Of a DNA stretch of 36,072 nucleotides, positions 8,039-16,579 are shown piece after piece (the stretch's first letter is position 1; each line of letters opens with the position of its first letter). A program made the position numbers and the translations under genes. The notes under the pieces were generated by a model. The model ran no database searches. It saw only the letters and a list, made by a program, of their open reading frames with translations, and had not been told where the DNA came from. Source of the DNA: Paracoccaceae bacterium (GTDB taxonomy: Bacteria; Pseudomonadota; Alphaproteobacteria; Rhodobacterales; Rhodobacteraceae); assembly GCA_021647745.1 (NCBI GenBank), contig JAKIUB010000025.1:1-36072 (forward strand), read 5' to 3'.

Positions 8039-8113
8039 GGGCGTATAGCTCAGTGGGAGAGCACTTCGTTGACATCGAAGGGGTCACTGGTTCAATCCCA
8101 GTTACGCCCACCA
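8039..8113 (+). tRNA. tRNA-Val (anticodon GAC)
   Basis: A full cloverleaf can be drawn. The acceptor stem is GGGCGTA with TACGCCC, the D arm is GCTC-AGTGGGA-GAGC, the anticodon stem is CTTCG/CGAAG around loop TTGACAT (anticodon GAC), and the T arm is ACTGG-TTCAATC-CCAGT. The CCA end is encoded (8111-8113). The anticodon reads the valine codons GUC and GUU. Confidence 0.97.
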
Positions 8114-8175
8114 TTTTCCGCTCCGACGGAATGAATATTAACCGGCGCCAGCGCGCCCAAAATTGGAGAGAGACT

Positions 8176-8301
8176 ATGAAAGTCAAGAACTCGCTTCGCT
8201 CCCTGAAGGGCCGCCATCGCGATTGCCGTATTGTGCGCCGCAAGGGCCGCGTATATGTGATTAACAAAACCCAGCCACGCTTCAAGGCGCGTCAGGGCTA
8301 A
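8176..8301 (+). CDS. rpmJ: 50S ribosomal protein L36 (zinc-free type)
   Basis: This 41-residue basic protein starts MKVKNSLRSLKGRHRD and ends RFKARQG, the signature of the alphaproteobacterial L36. Only one cysteine remains (HRDCRIV). The Cys-x2-Cys...Cys...His zinc site of the other L36 type is missing, so this is the C-minus form, which works without zinc. GGAGAGAG lies 6 bases before the ATG. It follows tRNA-Val by about 60 bases and may share its transcript. A clear terminator follows. Confidence 0.97.
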   Translation: MKVKNSLRSLKGRHRDCRIVRRKGRVYVINKTQPRFKARQG

Positions 8302-8325
8302 TACCCTGTCGATAAAAAGAATTAT

Positions 8326-8361
8326 GACCGCGCAGCTTTAGCTACGCGGTCCTTTTCTTTT
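8326..8361 (+). terminator. Rho-independent terminator of rpmJ
   Basis: GACCGCG and CGCGGTC pair around an inner AGCT-TT-AGCT hairpin with one unpaired base on each side, and are followed by CTTTTCTTTT. It stands 24 bases after the rpmJ stop and also separates it from the convergent gene ending at 8370. Confidence 0.85.
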
Positions 8362-8369
8362 GTGCATCC

Positions 8370-9800
8370 CTATTGGTTAAGCAAAAGCCGCCGGATCATA
8401 TCCGCCGAAACATACCCGGTAGCTGGCATCCTGCGATCGCGCTGAAAAGCGCGGAAACCTTGCCGCGACCAAAGGTCAAACACCCCGTCGCGCACACCCA
8501 CACGGTAACCAAGGTCAGCAATGCGTTGTTCGATCAGGAGCCGTGTCAGAGAATTCAGCCGCAGCGCATTTTCCTGACGTTTTGCATCGTTTTCCACATT
8601 TTGCGGCGGAGAACTGATTCGCTGCAAAGCAATCTCGCGATAGCGCCCGTTCGGGAAGCTTCTCAGATACTGCCGGTAGGAGCGCTCCGTATTGACCCGC
8701 TCCGCCTCCGCCCAGGCTCTTGCATCGGCGCGGCCATTAAACCGCTCCAGTTCTGCACGGGCACGGTTGGCAAATAGCCCCTCCGGGTAGCGCTCCAGAT
8801 AGCGGCGCAAACCGCGCTCCGAGCCACTCGCCCCCGTTTCAGCCCAAAACCGCCGATCCTGAGCCTCGTAGTTTTCGCGTTCTATCCCGGCTTGCCGGCG
8901 AAGCGCCTGCAACTGCTCTCCCGTAATAAATCCGGTGCGTTCAAAGCGCTGGCTACGCTGCCAATCACGAATTGAGCTGCGTGTGCCTGCTCCAAATATC
9001 CCGTCGATCCCCCGGGTATTATAACCCATAATTGTCAGATCCTGCTGAATCCGGCGGCGGTCACTCCGGCTTAAACCGAGACGCTTTTCGATATCTTCCG
9101 GCGTCAGTGCCGCAGGGGGCAGATTACTACCTTGTCGGCCATGCATCACGAGCCTTGAAGGCACATCGCCCGAAATTTTTAGCCCGCCCATATAGCCATT
9201 CACCACATCTCCGATGCGGGTATTGATGCGCAAAAAGCGGTCTTGCAATGTGGCTCCAAGCTCGCCGTAATCGCCAGTAACCATCATCACCCCGCGCGGT
9301 AAGCTTACACCCGACACCCCCGCCGCAACCCCGCGCACAGACAAAACAGAACGCCCGGAATTTCCGACGAACATTAGCCCTTTACCGCGTTTTTGCCCCA
9401 GCAGCACCGCCAGATAATCCAGCGACACCCCCCGGAACTCGACACTGGTAACAGAGGACGCCGCTATATCTGAAGGTAAAAACCACGATCTCCCGCGAAA
9501 GTTGGCCATATGGCCCTGTAGGCTGACCACAGCAATATCCGCATGGTCCAGCCGTTGGGCGAACCGCTCTATCTGCTGGCGGGTCTCCAGCCGGTTAAGG
9601 TCCCTTCCCTCGATCACTTCATACCCGCTATCGCGAAACGCCCGGACAATCTGCTGATGCTGGCGCGCAATGCCGGGGACATTGACCCCTTGTTCATAGT
9701 TGCTGTTGGACAGAACCAGTGCCAGATTTTGTGCTGCCGCTGCCGTAATATTCAGCCCCATCAGGGCAACCACCAAAGGAACTATTTTTAAAAAATGCAT
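8370..9800 (-). CDS. Secreted caspase-fold protein lacking the catalytic Cys, with two peptidoglycan-binding domains
   Basis: The 476-residue protein has a Sec signal peptide (cleavage near ITAAAAQ, about 23-24). A C14 caspase-like domain follows (about 25-200), opening ALVLSNSNYEQG. The histidine loop is kept (QGHMANFRGRSWFLPSD, His97), but the strand that normally ends in D-A-C-R reads LMFVGNSGRS (142-151), so the catalytic Cys is absent. Next come a PG_binding_1-like domain (about 237-301, GIDGIFGAGTRSSIRDWQ), two short helical repeats of the Y-L-x2-(Y/F)-P-x-G type (318-355 and 363-395), and a second PG_binding_1-like domain (416-474, GVRDGVFDLWSRQGFRAFQ). It is probably a periplasmic scaffold, not a protease. 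AGGAGG lies 6 bases before the ATG. It lies 89 bases downstream of the ligase gene on the same strand with no clear terminator between them, so read-through is possible. Confidence 0.88.
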   Translation of the reverse strand: MHFLKIVPLVVALMGLNITAAAAQNLALVLSNSNYEQGVNVPGIARQHQQIVRAFRDSGYEVIEGRDLNRLETRQQIERFAQRLDHADIAVVSLQGHMANFRGRSWFLPSDIAASSVTSVEFRGVSLDYLAVLLGQKRGKGLMFVGNSGRSVLSVRGVAAGVSGVSLPRGVMMVTGDYGELGATLQDRFLRINTRIGDVVNGYMGGLKISGDVPSRLVMHGRQGSNLPPAALTPEDIEKRLGLSRSDRRRIQQDLTIMGYNTRGIDGIFGAGTRSSIRDWQRSQRFERTGFITGEQLQALRRQAGIERENYEAQDRRFWAETGASGSERGLRRYLERYPEGLFANRARAELERFNGRADARAWAEAERVNTERSYRQYLRSFPNGRYREIALQRISSPPQNVENDAKRQENALRLNSLTRLLIEQRIADLGYRVGVRDGVFDLWSRQGFRAFQRDRRMPATGYVSADMIRRLLLNQ

Positions 9801-9889
9801 GCCAAACCTCCTGAATCACCCAGACAGATTAGCGCATTGCAGCCGCAAAACCACCCCTTACACTATTTGCGTTTCTCGGGCAGCTAGGA

Positions 9890-11110
9890 TTAGTCATAAT
9901 TCCGCTTATCATCTATCACCTTACCATCTTTCGGCAAGCTGTCAGGTGGCACAATTTCCACCACACCGCGCAGTTTAAACGTAGCCTGAACCGATGTCTG
10001 TAGCGCCTCGATATCCGCCCCGACAGCCTCGACCATCACCCGCATCACATCCTGCTCGCCGGCACGTTCGGCAATCACCCGCACCTTCTTTACCTCGGGG
10101 TGGCGCGCCACAAGTGCCGCCACCTGCTCTGGGCGTACAAACATACCTTTTATCTTTGTGGTCTGATCCGCACGGCCCATCCAGCCCTTGATGCGCATAT
10201 TAGTGCGGCCACAAGGCGAAACACCCGGCAAAACAGCCGAAAGATCACCGGTGGCAAAGCGGATCAGCGGGTAATCCGGGTTGAGTGTGGTCACAAGCAC
10301 CTCTCCCACTTCTCCCGTTGGCACAGGGTCTCCCGTGCCGGGGGTTACAATCTCGACGATCACCCCTTCATCAACAATCATCCCCTCCATGGCGGCACTT
10401 TCATATGCGATATTGCCAAGATCCGCAGTCGCATAGCACTGTAAGCAAGCGATCCCGCGATCGGCATACTCAGCCCGCAAACTAGGAAACAGCGCGCCCC
10501 CTCCAACAACAGCGCGCGTAATGCGACTCAGGTCCAGCCCCAGCTCATCACCTTTGTCCAAAATGATTTTAAGATAATCTGGCGTACCGGCATAGGCTGT
10601 CACCCCGAGCTGGGCAGCGGCCTCGGCCTGCATTTCGGTCTGTCCGGTGCCAGCCGGGAAGCTCACCGCCCGCACAGCCTTCGCCCCGCTTTCAAACATC
10701 ATCCCCGCCGGAGTCAGGTGATAGGAAAAGCAGTTTTGCACTACGTCACCCTCGCCAATACCCGCCGCATGCAAAAACCTGCCAAGACGAAACCAGTCCG
10801 GCGCGCTGCCTCCCGGTTCGTAGATCGGGCCGGGGCTTTGAAACACATGGCTGATCCCTCCTTCACAGGTAAACCCGCCAAACGGAGGCACGTTCTTCTG
10901 TGCCAAGCCCAATTCGGACTTTCTCAGCACGGGCAGATATTTCAGCGCGGCGCGGGTGCTGACATCAACAGCATTCACCGACGCCAGACGCGCCGCCATC
11001 GCTGGCGCATTGGCCTTGGCATTGGCAATCTGGGCGGGAAGCTCGCGCGCCAGCGCCATCTCGCGTTCATCCGCAGAGCGGGTTTCAAGCTGATCGAAAT
11101 ATTCCGTCAT
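9890..11110 (-). CDS. PaaK-like adenylate-forming acyl-CoA ligase (phenylacetate-CoA ligase family)
   Basis: The 406-residue protein resembles PaaK-type ligases, which activate aryl or acyl acids with ATP and pass them to CoA. Motifs seen are GTPDYLKIIL, AVVGGGALFPSLR, CYATADLGNIAYE (the Y-G-x-T-E-equivalent site, altered), YPLIRFATGDLSAV (the ATP-binding Asp), GRADQTTKIKGMFVRPEQV (the hinge region) and a Lys-rich end (LPKDGKVIDDKR). Its substrate cannot be read from sequence. The start overlaps the stop of the LivF gene by one base (TGATG), so it is the last gene of the transporter operon. A ligase at each end of the operon suggests that the imported compound is activated to a CoA thioester. 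Confidence 0.9.
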   Translation of the reverse strand: MTEYFDQLETRSADEREMALARELPAQIANAKANAPAMAARLASVNAVDVSTRAALKYLPVLRKSELGLAQKNVPPFGGFTCEGGISHVFQSPGPIYEPGGSAPDWFRLGRFLHAAGIGEGDVVQNCFSYHLTPAGMMFESGAKAVRAVSFPAGTGQTEMQAEAAAQLGVTAYAGTPDYLKIILDKGDELGLDLSRITRAVVGGGALFPSLRAEYADRGIACLQCYATADLGNIAYESAAMEGMIVDEGVIVEIVTPGTGDPVPTGEVGEVLVTTLNPDYPLIRFATGDLSAVLPGVSPCGRTNMRIKGWMGRADQTTKIKGMFVRPEQVAALVARHPEVKKVRVIAERAGEQDVMRVMVEAVGADIEALQTSVQATFKLRGVVEIVPPDSLPKDGKVIDDKRNYD

Positions 11111-11934
11111 CAGCTCAGCCAGCGTTTGCGGCGGCGATAAGAGCGTACATCACGAAACGATTTACGACCATCATCCGACATACCGAGGTAAAATTCTTTC
11201 ACGTCGGGGTTCTCGCGCAGTTCTGCAGCCACCCCGTCCATCACCACCCGACCGGATTCCAGAATATAGCCGTAGTCGGAGTAGCGCAGCGCGACATTGG
11301 TATTTTGCTCTGCCAACAAAAAAGATACGCCTTCTTCTTGGTTCAGATTGCGCACAATACCAAAAATCTCTTCGACCAGCTGCGGTGCCAACCCCATGCT
11401 TGGCTCGTCCAGCAGCACGGTTTCGGGGTTGCTCATCAAGGCGCGGCCAATTGCGGTCATCTGCTGCTCGCCGCCCGAGGTATACCCGGCGAGGGATTTA
11501 CGGCGCTCGCGCAAGCGCGGGAAATATTCATAGACCAGCTCAAGGCTCTGCTTGATCGCGGCCTTGCCATCGCGGCGGGTATAGGCCCCGGTCAACAGGT
11601 TTTCTTCTACTGTGAGATGCTCAAAACAATGCCGGCCCTCCATCACCTGAATCACCCCTTTCTTGACCAGAAGCGCCGGATTGAGATTATCAATCGGCTG
11701 GCCGCGATACAGGATCGACCCTTTTGTCACCTCGCCGCGCTCACCGCGCAGCAGGTTGGAAATTGCCTTCAATGTAGTGGTTTTACCAGCGCCATTGCCA
11801 CCAAGCAAAGCGGTGATGCCGCCCTTGGGCACGCTGAGGCTCACACCTTTCAGCACCAATATAACGTGGTTGTAAATCACTTCTATATTGTTGACCTCTA
11901 GCAGGGTCTCGCGGGTTTCAACATCATCCAGCAT
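11110..11934 (-). CDS. Branched-chain-type ABC importer ATPase, LivF-like
   Basis: The 274-residue ATPase has Walker A GGNGAGKTTT, Q-loop VIQVMEGRHCFEHLT, signature YTSGGEQQM, Walker B TVLLDEPSMGLAP and H-loop-like LLAEQNT. The last is the LivF hallmark, with Gln replacing the switch His. The C-terminus carries a basic tail (SYRRRKRWLS). It pairs with the LivG-like protein to power the LivH/LivM channel. The ATG at 11934 follows AGGAAAC. It lies downstream of the binding-protein gene, separated by a strong stem-loop (11956-11982). Confidence 0.95.
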   Translation of the reverse strand: MLDDVETRETLLEVNNIEVIYNHVILVLKGVSLSVPKGGITALLGGNGAGKTTTLKAISNLLRGERGEVTKGSILYRGQPIDNLNPALLVKKGVIQVMEGRHCFEHLTVEENLLTGAYTRRDGKAAIKQSLELVYEYFPRLRERRKSLAGYTSGGEQQMTAIGRALMSNPETVLLDEPSMGLAPQLVEEIFGIVRNLNQEEGVSFLLAEQNTNVALRYSDYGYILESGRVVMDGVAAELRENPDVKEFYLGMSDDGRKSFRDVRSYRRRKRWLS

Positions 11935-11955
11935 TGGAGTTTCCTAAAAATAAGG

Positions 11956-11982
11956 CCCTCCCCGACGCACGGCCGGGGAGGG
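11956..11982 (-). terminator. Intercistronic stem-loop between the LivK-like and LivF-like genes
   Basis: CCCTCCCCG and CGGGGAGGG form a perfect 9-base GC-rich stem with a 9-base loop, 8 bases after the binding-protein stop. On the minus strand it is followed by a short T-rich run. As the operon continues downstream, it is likely a partial terminator or mRNA-end stabiliser that keeps the binding protein in excess. Confidence 0.7.
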
Positions 11983-11990
11983 GGGTTTTC

Positions 11991-13277
11991 TTAATTACAG
12001 CCGGGCTCAATGCCGTTTTCAGCCGCATAGGCAGCAGAATCAGCGTCGATCAGCGGTTGAATTACCTCCATATCGGTAGGTTCGAAATCGGTGATGATTG
12101 TCCATTTCTGGTCAGCCGCATTCCATTGTTGCACAGCCACCAGACCCGGGCCGCCGTGGTTTTCACAGCTCACCTCGAAATTTGGACCAAAACCCTGTAG
12201 ACCGATGGCAGCCATGGTTTCATCCGTAACCACCAGGTTTTCAAGCCCGTCACGCATCATGGCAGCATCAATCTGCGCCACGCCGTTCATTTCCTGTGCT
12301 ACTTTTGCAGCTTCCGCTGCCAGCATAGCACCATACATGCCACGGTTATAAAGCACCGTGCCAACGTTTTCACCGCTGCCAGCAGCAAGGCCCGCATCAA
12401 CAACATATTTCTGCATGTCGTCAAACATCGGAAAATCAGTGCCAACCGCGTGGAAGGTCAGGGCTTTATAGCCATCTGCCGCCATGCCAGCCGGGATCAC
12501 ATCATTCTCGGAACCGGACCACCAGACACCGATGAAATTTTCCATCGGAAAGCGGATATTGGAAGCTTCCTGAATAGCAACCTGGTTCATCACACCCCAG
12601 CCCCAAAGCAGTGCATAGTCAGGGCTTTCACGGCGGATTTGCAGCCATTGTGATTTTTGCTCTTGCCCCGGGCTGTCAATCGGCAGCAGGGTCAGATCAA
12701 AGCCATACATCTCGGCCAGAGCTTCCAGAGTCGGGATAGGCTCTTTGCCATAGGCGGAGTTGTGGTAAAGCAGAGCAACGGTCTTGCCCTCTAGGCTGCC
12801 ATCGTTTTCAGCCAGCATATAGTTGACCGCGGCGGATGCACCGTTCCAGTAATTGGCCGGAAAGTTGAACACCCACGGGAAGACCGCACCGTTAGCCACC
12901 GAGGTGCGCCCGTAGCCGGTGGTCAGCATCGGAATGCCGTCCGCTGCGGTTTTTGGAATGAGCTGATAGGTCATGCCGGTGGAAAGCGGTTGATAAATCA
13001 ATGCGCCCTCGCCTTTGGTGGCCTCGTAGCACTCCACGCCTTTTTCGGTCGAATAGCCGGTTTCGCACTCGATCACGTTGGTCAAAACACCGCCAATGCC
13101 GCCATCGCGTTCATTAAGCAGGGTCATATAATCGGCAAAACCATCGGCCACTTCAGCGCCGTTAGCGCCAAACGGGCCAGTGCGATAGCTCAGGCTGGGG
13201 AATACCAGCTGCGCCAGCACCGGGCTTGCAGCCATAGTGGCCGCGACAGCATAAGCTGCCAGTTTCTTCAGTTTCAT
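11991..13277 (-). CDS. Periplasmic substrate-binding protein, LivK/Peripla_BP_6-like
   Basis: The 428-residue protein opens with a signal peptide (MKLKKLAAYAVAATMAASPVLAQ) and has the two-lobe type I periplasmic fold. Lobe 1 includes GPFGANGAEVADGFADYMTLLNERDGGIGG and the hinge region VALLYHNSAYGKEPI. It captures the substrate and docks on the LivHM-like channel. Related proteins bind branched-chain amino acids, short amides or aromatic and hydrophobic acids; the ligases in this operon favour an organic acid, but that is inferred. AGGGAGG lies 6 bases before the ATG. It follows the LivM gene by 65 bases, which include a small CCGG-AAAA-CCGG hairpin. Confidence 0.95.
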   Translation of the reverse strand: MKLKKLAAYAVAATMAASPVLAQLVFPSLSYRTGPFGANGAEVADGFADYMTLLNERDGGIGGVLTNVIECETGYSTEKGVECYEATKGEGALIYQPLSTGMTYQLIPKTAADGIPMLTTGYGRTSVANGAVFPWVFNFPANYWNGASAAVNYMLAENDGSLEGKTVALLYHNSAYGKEPIPTLEALAEMYGFDLTLLPIDSPGQEQKSQWLQIRRESPDYALLWGWGVMNQVAIQEASNIRFPMENFIGVWWSGSENDVIPAGMAADGYKALTFHAVGTDFPMFDDMQKYVVDAGLAAGSGENVGTVLYNRGMYGAMLAAEAAKVAQEMNGVAQIDAAMMRDGLENLVVTDETMAAIGLQGFGPNFEVSCENHGGPGLVAVQQWNAADQKWTIITDFEPTDMEVIQPLIDADSAAYAAENGIEPGCN

Positions 13278-13342
13278 GTCGTTCCTCCCTTAGGTTGACA
13301 TAGATGAATGCTCCGGTTTTCCGGTAGCGGTTTAGCCTGCCC

Positions 13343-14419
13343 CTAATGCGGGAAAGGCCATAAGCGTAATTTTTGCTTTAAAAAGCGCCAGAGCTGGGCC
13401 ACGCCGTGTGGTTCCAATATCAGCGTCAACATGATCAAAAACCCGATAATCACCAGCTCGGTTTGCGCGGCCAGATCAATCGGCCAGCCCAAGGTGCCAA
13501 CCATGACATTTTTTAACAGCACCGGCATAAGCACCAGAAATGCCGCGCCAATAAAGCTGCCCAGTATCGAGCCAAGCCCGCCAATGATAATCATAAACAG
13601 CACCAGAAATGACTTCAGAATGCCAAAGGCCTCGCCCACTTCCACCGCGCCCAGATAGACGGTAAAAAATAGAGCACCCGCAATACCGATATAAAAAGAG
13701 CTGACAGCAAAAGCGGCAAGCTTGGCTTTGAGCGGGTTGACCCCGATGATCTCGGCGGCGATATCCATATCGCGGATCGCCATCCAGGAGCGGCCAATGC
13801 GCCCACGCGTAAGATTGCGCGCCATCCATGCCAGCCCGAAAACCAGCACCAGTATAAACAGGTATTTAGCCTCGGCCGTCGCGCTTGGCCCGGTAACTTC
13901 AAAGCCAAACATTTCGCGTTTGGGCGAGGTGATCTGCCCCGAGGCGGAATAGTTGTAAAACCAAGGCACCTTGTTGAACAGCCAGATCAGAAAGAACTGC
14001 GCCGCCAAGGTGGCCACCGCCAGATAAAACCCTTTGATGCGCAGGCTTGGCAACCCGAAAATCACCCCGACACCAGCGGTGATCACCCCCGAAAGCAGCA
14101 CAATGATCATGATATTCAGCTCTGGAAACGAGGTCATCAGCTTATAAGACGCATAAGCCCCCACCGCCATAAACCCGCCCGTGCCAAGGCTGACCTGCCC
14201 GCAATAGCCGGTGAGGATATTCAGCCCCAAGGAGGCAATCGACCAGATGAGAAACGGGATCAGCACCGCCGAGGCCCAATAATCATTAATCACAAACGGC
14301 ACCACCAGAAACGCCACAAAAAGGATGGCATAATAACCATAGCGATCCAGCTTCAGCGGGAAGGTCTGGCTGTCTTCAGCGTAGGATTTCTTGAAGTCAC
14401 CGGATTCACGATAAAACAT
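13343..14419 (-). CDS. Branched-chain-type ABC importer permease, LivM-like
   Basis: The 358-residue inner-membrane protein has about nine hydrophobic helices and the LivM core motif NILTGYCGQVSLGTGGFMAVGAYASY. Also visible are GLPSLRIKGFYLAVATLAAQF and RSWMAIRDMDIAAEIIGVNPLKAKLAAFAVSSF, the loop that contacts the ATPase. The N-terminal 30 residues are cytoplasmic. The start lies 3 bases after the stop of the LivH gene, which shows co-translation. Confidence 0.95.
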   Translation of the reverse strand: MFYRESGDFKKSYAEDSQTFPLKLDRYGYYAILFVAFLVVPFVINDYWASAVLIPFLIWSIASLGLNILTGYCGQVSLGTGGFMAVGAYASYKLMTSFPELNIMIIVLLSGVITAGVGVIFGLPSLRIKGFYLAVATLAAQFFLIWLFNKVPWFYNYSASGQITSPKREMFGFEVTGPSATAEAKYLFILVLVFGLAWMARNLTRGRIGRSWMAIRDMDIAAEIIGVNPLKAKLAAFAVSSFYIGIAGALFFTVYLGAVEVGEAFGILKSFLVLFMIIIGGLGSILGSFIGAAFLVLMPVLLKNVMVGTLGWPIDLAAQTELVIIGFLIMLTLILEPHGVAQLWRFLKQKLRLWPFPH

Positions 14420-14422
14420 GGC

Positions 14423-15433
14423 CTAAACCCTCTCGATGATTTTGTCGCCAAACAGGCCCTGTGGCCTAAAGACGAGGAAAATAAGGGCCAGCACATAGGC
14501 AAACCAGTTTTCGGTGGCGTTCATGGTAAAGCCCAGCGCATCGCCAAACCAACTGGAGCTAACGATAAACTCGAACACTTTTTCGCCAACCCCGATAATC
14601 ATACCGCCAATGATCGCACCGGGGATGGAGGTGAACCCTCCCAGCATCAACACCGGCAGCGCCTTGAGCGTGATCAGTGCCAGCGAAAATTGCACGCCCG
14701 ATTTGGCCCCCCACATCACCCCGGCAACCAGTGCGATAAACCCGGCAATGCCCCAGACAATCACCCAGATTGAACGGAGAGAAATACCAACCGAAAGCGC
14801 AGCCTGATGATCATCCGCCACCGCGCGCAAAGCCCGCCCGGTGGTGGAATACTGGCTGAAAACCGTCAGCGCCACCACCAGTATCACCGCAATAATCGCG
14901 GCTGTAATATCCAGATTATCAATATAAAACCCGTAGCCAAACCACTCGTAAGTCGCCGCATCAATGGTTTCGTTTATGCCCTGATTAAGCCCGAGATTGA
15001 TGGTTTTGATATTGGACCCCCACATCAGATCGCCAATACCCTCCATAAAATAAGCCAGCCCGATGGTGGCCATGAACAGAATGATCGGATCTTGGTTGAT
15101 CAGGTTTCGCAGCAAGAATCGCTCCACCAGCCAGGCAAAGATAATCATCACCCCGACCGTGAGCGCAATGGCGGCCAGTGCCGGCACCTCCCACGCAAAA
15201 TTGGTGATTTTAGTGCCGAAAATCGCGTTGATCAGGTGGGCAAAGGGCACCTGCCCCTCCTGAATACCCACCAGCGTCAGTGCGCCAAACAGCGCCATTA
15301 CCCCCTGGGCATAGTTAAACACCCCCGAAGCCTTGAAGATCAGCACAAAGCCAAGCGCGATAAGCGAATACATCACTCCGGTCATCAGCCCGTTTATCGC
15401 GGCTTCGATCCCGAATAAAAGTTGCTCAAACAT
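14423..15433 (-). CDS. Branched-chain-type ABC importer permease, LivH-like
   Basis: This 336-residue membrane protein has the LivH core (GLMTGVMYSLIALGFVLIFKASGVFNYAQGVMALFGA) and the ATPase-docking stretch GRALRAVADDHQAALSVGISLRSIW. I placed the start at the ATG at 15433 because AAGGGGATAGCA stands directly before it. An open frame reaches 14 codons further up, but those codons lie inside the LivG gene. The chosen start overlaps the LivG stop by 8 bases. Confidence 0.95.
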   Translation of the reverse strand: MFEQLLFGIEAAINGLMTGVMYSLIALGFVLIFKASGVFNYAQGVMALFGALTLVGIQEGQVPFAHLINAIFGTKITNFAWEVPALAAIALTVGVMIIFAWLVERFLLRNLINQDPIILFMATIGLAYFMEGIGDLMWGSNIKTINLGLNQGINETIDAATYEWFGYGFYIDNLDITAAIIAVILVVALTVFSQYSTTGRALRAVADDHQAALSVGISLRSIWVIVWGIAGFIALVAGVMWGAKSGVQFSLALITLKALPVLMLGGFTSIPGAIIGGMIIGVGEKVFEFIVSSSWFGDALGFTMNATENWFAYVLALIFLVFRPQGLFGDKIIERV

Positions 15434-16265
15434 TGCTATCCCCTTCCCCGTGATCCACGCCGAGATACGCATCAATCACCGCCTGATTGTTGCGCACCTC
15501 GTCTGGCGTACCATCACCGATTTTTTTGCCGTAATCCATCACCACCACGCGGTCGGAAATATCCATCACCACGCTCATATCATGCTCGATCAGCGCAATC
15601 GTGGTGCCAAATTCATCGTTCACATCAAGAATAAAGCGGCTCATATCCTCTTTTTCTTCCACATTCATACCCGCCATCGGCTCATCCAGCAGCAAAAGCT
15701 TGGGCTGCGCCGCCAAGGCCCGTCCCAGCTCTACCCGCTTTTGCAAACCATAAGGCAGCGCCCCGACAGGGGTTTTGCGGATCGCCTGAATCTCCAGAAA
15801 ATCAATCACCTTCTCGACAATCTCGCGGTTTTCAGCCTCTTCGCGCTCGGCGGGGCCTTTCCAGATCATCTGCCAGAAAAAATTTGTTTTCATGTGGTTG
15901 AAGCGCCCAGTCATTATGTTGTCGAGCGTAGACATCCCCTTGAACAGCGCGATATTCTGAAAGGTGCGGGCAATGCCCTGCTTGGCAATCTGGTAGGGCT
16001 TCATCGGCTTGCGCTTTTTGCCGTGAAAATATATCTCGCCCTCTTGCGGGTGGTAAAACCCGTTGATCACATTGAGCATCGAGGATTTGCCAGCCCCGTT
16101 CGGACCAATAATCGCGCGAATTTCACCCTCGCGAATATCAAAGGTAATATCCTTGATCGCTACCACACCACCAAAGCGCAGGGTGATATTTCTCATTTCC
16201 AATACTTTACCGCCAATGGTGCGGCCATCAGGGGTTACATACGATTGCGGGCTTTCGTCGTTCAT
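15426..16265 (-). CDS. Branched-chain-type ABC importer ATPase, LivG-like
   Basis: The 279-residue ATPase has Walker A GPNGAGKSSM, the LivG-typical insert FYHPQEGEIYFHGKKR, a Q-loop with IARTFQNIALFKGM, signature LPYGLQKRVELGRALA, Walker B LLLLDEPMAGM and H-loop ALIEHDMSVVM. The signature has PYG instead of the usual SYG, which is seen in some subfamilies. Its start overlaps the small membrane-protein stop by four bases (ATGA). It partners with the LivF-like ATPase encoded further downstream. Confidence 0.95.
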   Translation of the reverse strand: MNDESPQSYVTPDGRTIGGKVLEMRNITLRFGGVVAIKDITFDIREGEIRAIIGPNGAGKSSMLNVINGFYHPQEGEIYFHGKKRKPMKPYQIAKQGIARTFQNIALFKGMSTLDNIMTGRFNHMKTNFFWQMIWKGPAEREEAENREIVEKVIDFLEIQAIRKTPVGALPYGLQKRVELGRALAAQPKLLLLDEPMAGMNVEEKEDMSRFILDVNDEFGTTIALIEHDMSVVMDISDRVVVMDYGKKIGDGTPDEVRNNQAVIDAYLGVDHGEGDSNV

Positions 16266-16579
16266 TTCCAGCTCCGTTTCCAGCCAAGCCCGATGGTAAA
16301 CATCAGAGCGGTATAAGTCAGGGTAATCAGGGTTTCACCAATAAACCCGTCAATTTCCAATAAGCGCATCAGCGGCACGCTGCCAAACAGGGAAAGCCCA
16401 ATCAAAAATCCGACAGCCATGCTTTTATCTTTAATCTTGTGCAAAACCACCGGTGCCGACGCAAAGGCGACAACCGAAAACAGCGGCGCTGACTGCGCAT
16501 AATCAAGCGGCGCCGACACAGCGACCATCATCGCTGCCAGCACGACAGACAATACAATAAAAACAGGTAGGTAGCTCAT
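16262..16579 (-). CDS. Small membrane protein of unknown function inside the transporter operon
   Basis: The 105-residue protein has about four hydrophobic segments (LPVFIVLSVVLAAMMVAV, LFSVVAFASAPVVLH, SMAVGFLIGLSLFGSVPLM and GETLITLTYTALMFTIGLG) and a basic end, WKRSWK. I do not recognise a family. ATGA overlaps at both ends fix it between the acyl-CoA synthetase and the LivG-like gene, so it is made with them in fixed proportion. It may be an accessory subunit of the importer or a membrane anchor for the synthetase; both are inference. Confidence 0.85.
   Translation of the reverse strand: MSYLPVFIVLSVVLAAMMVAVSAPLDYAQSAPLFSVVAFASAPVVLHKIKDKSMAVGFLIGLSLFGSVPLMRLLEIDGFIGETLITLTYTALMFTIGLGWKRSWK

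Noticed and set aside
8039..8113. tRNA-Val as an integration site for a genomic island
   Set aside because: No second copy of the tRNA 3' end, integrase gene or phage-like gene was seen nearby; the downstream rpmJ is ordinary.
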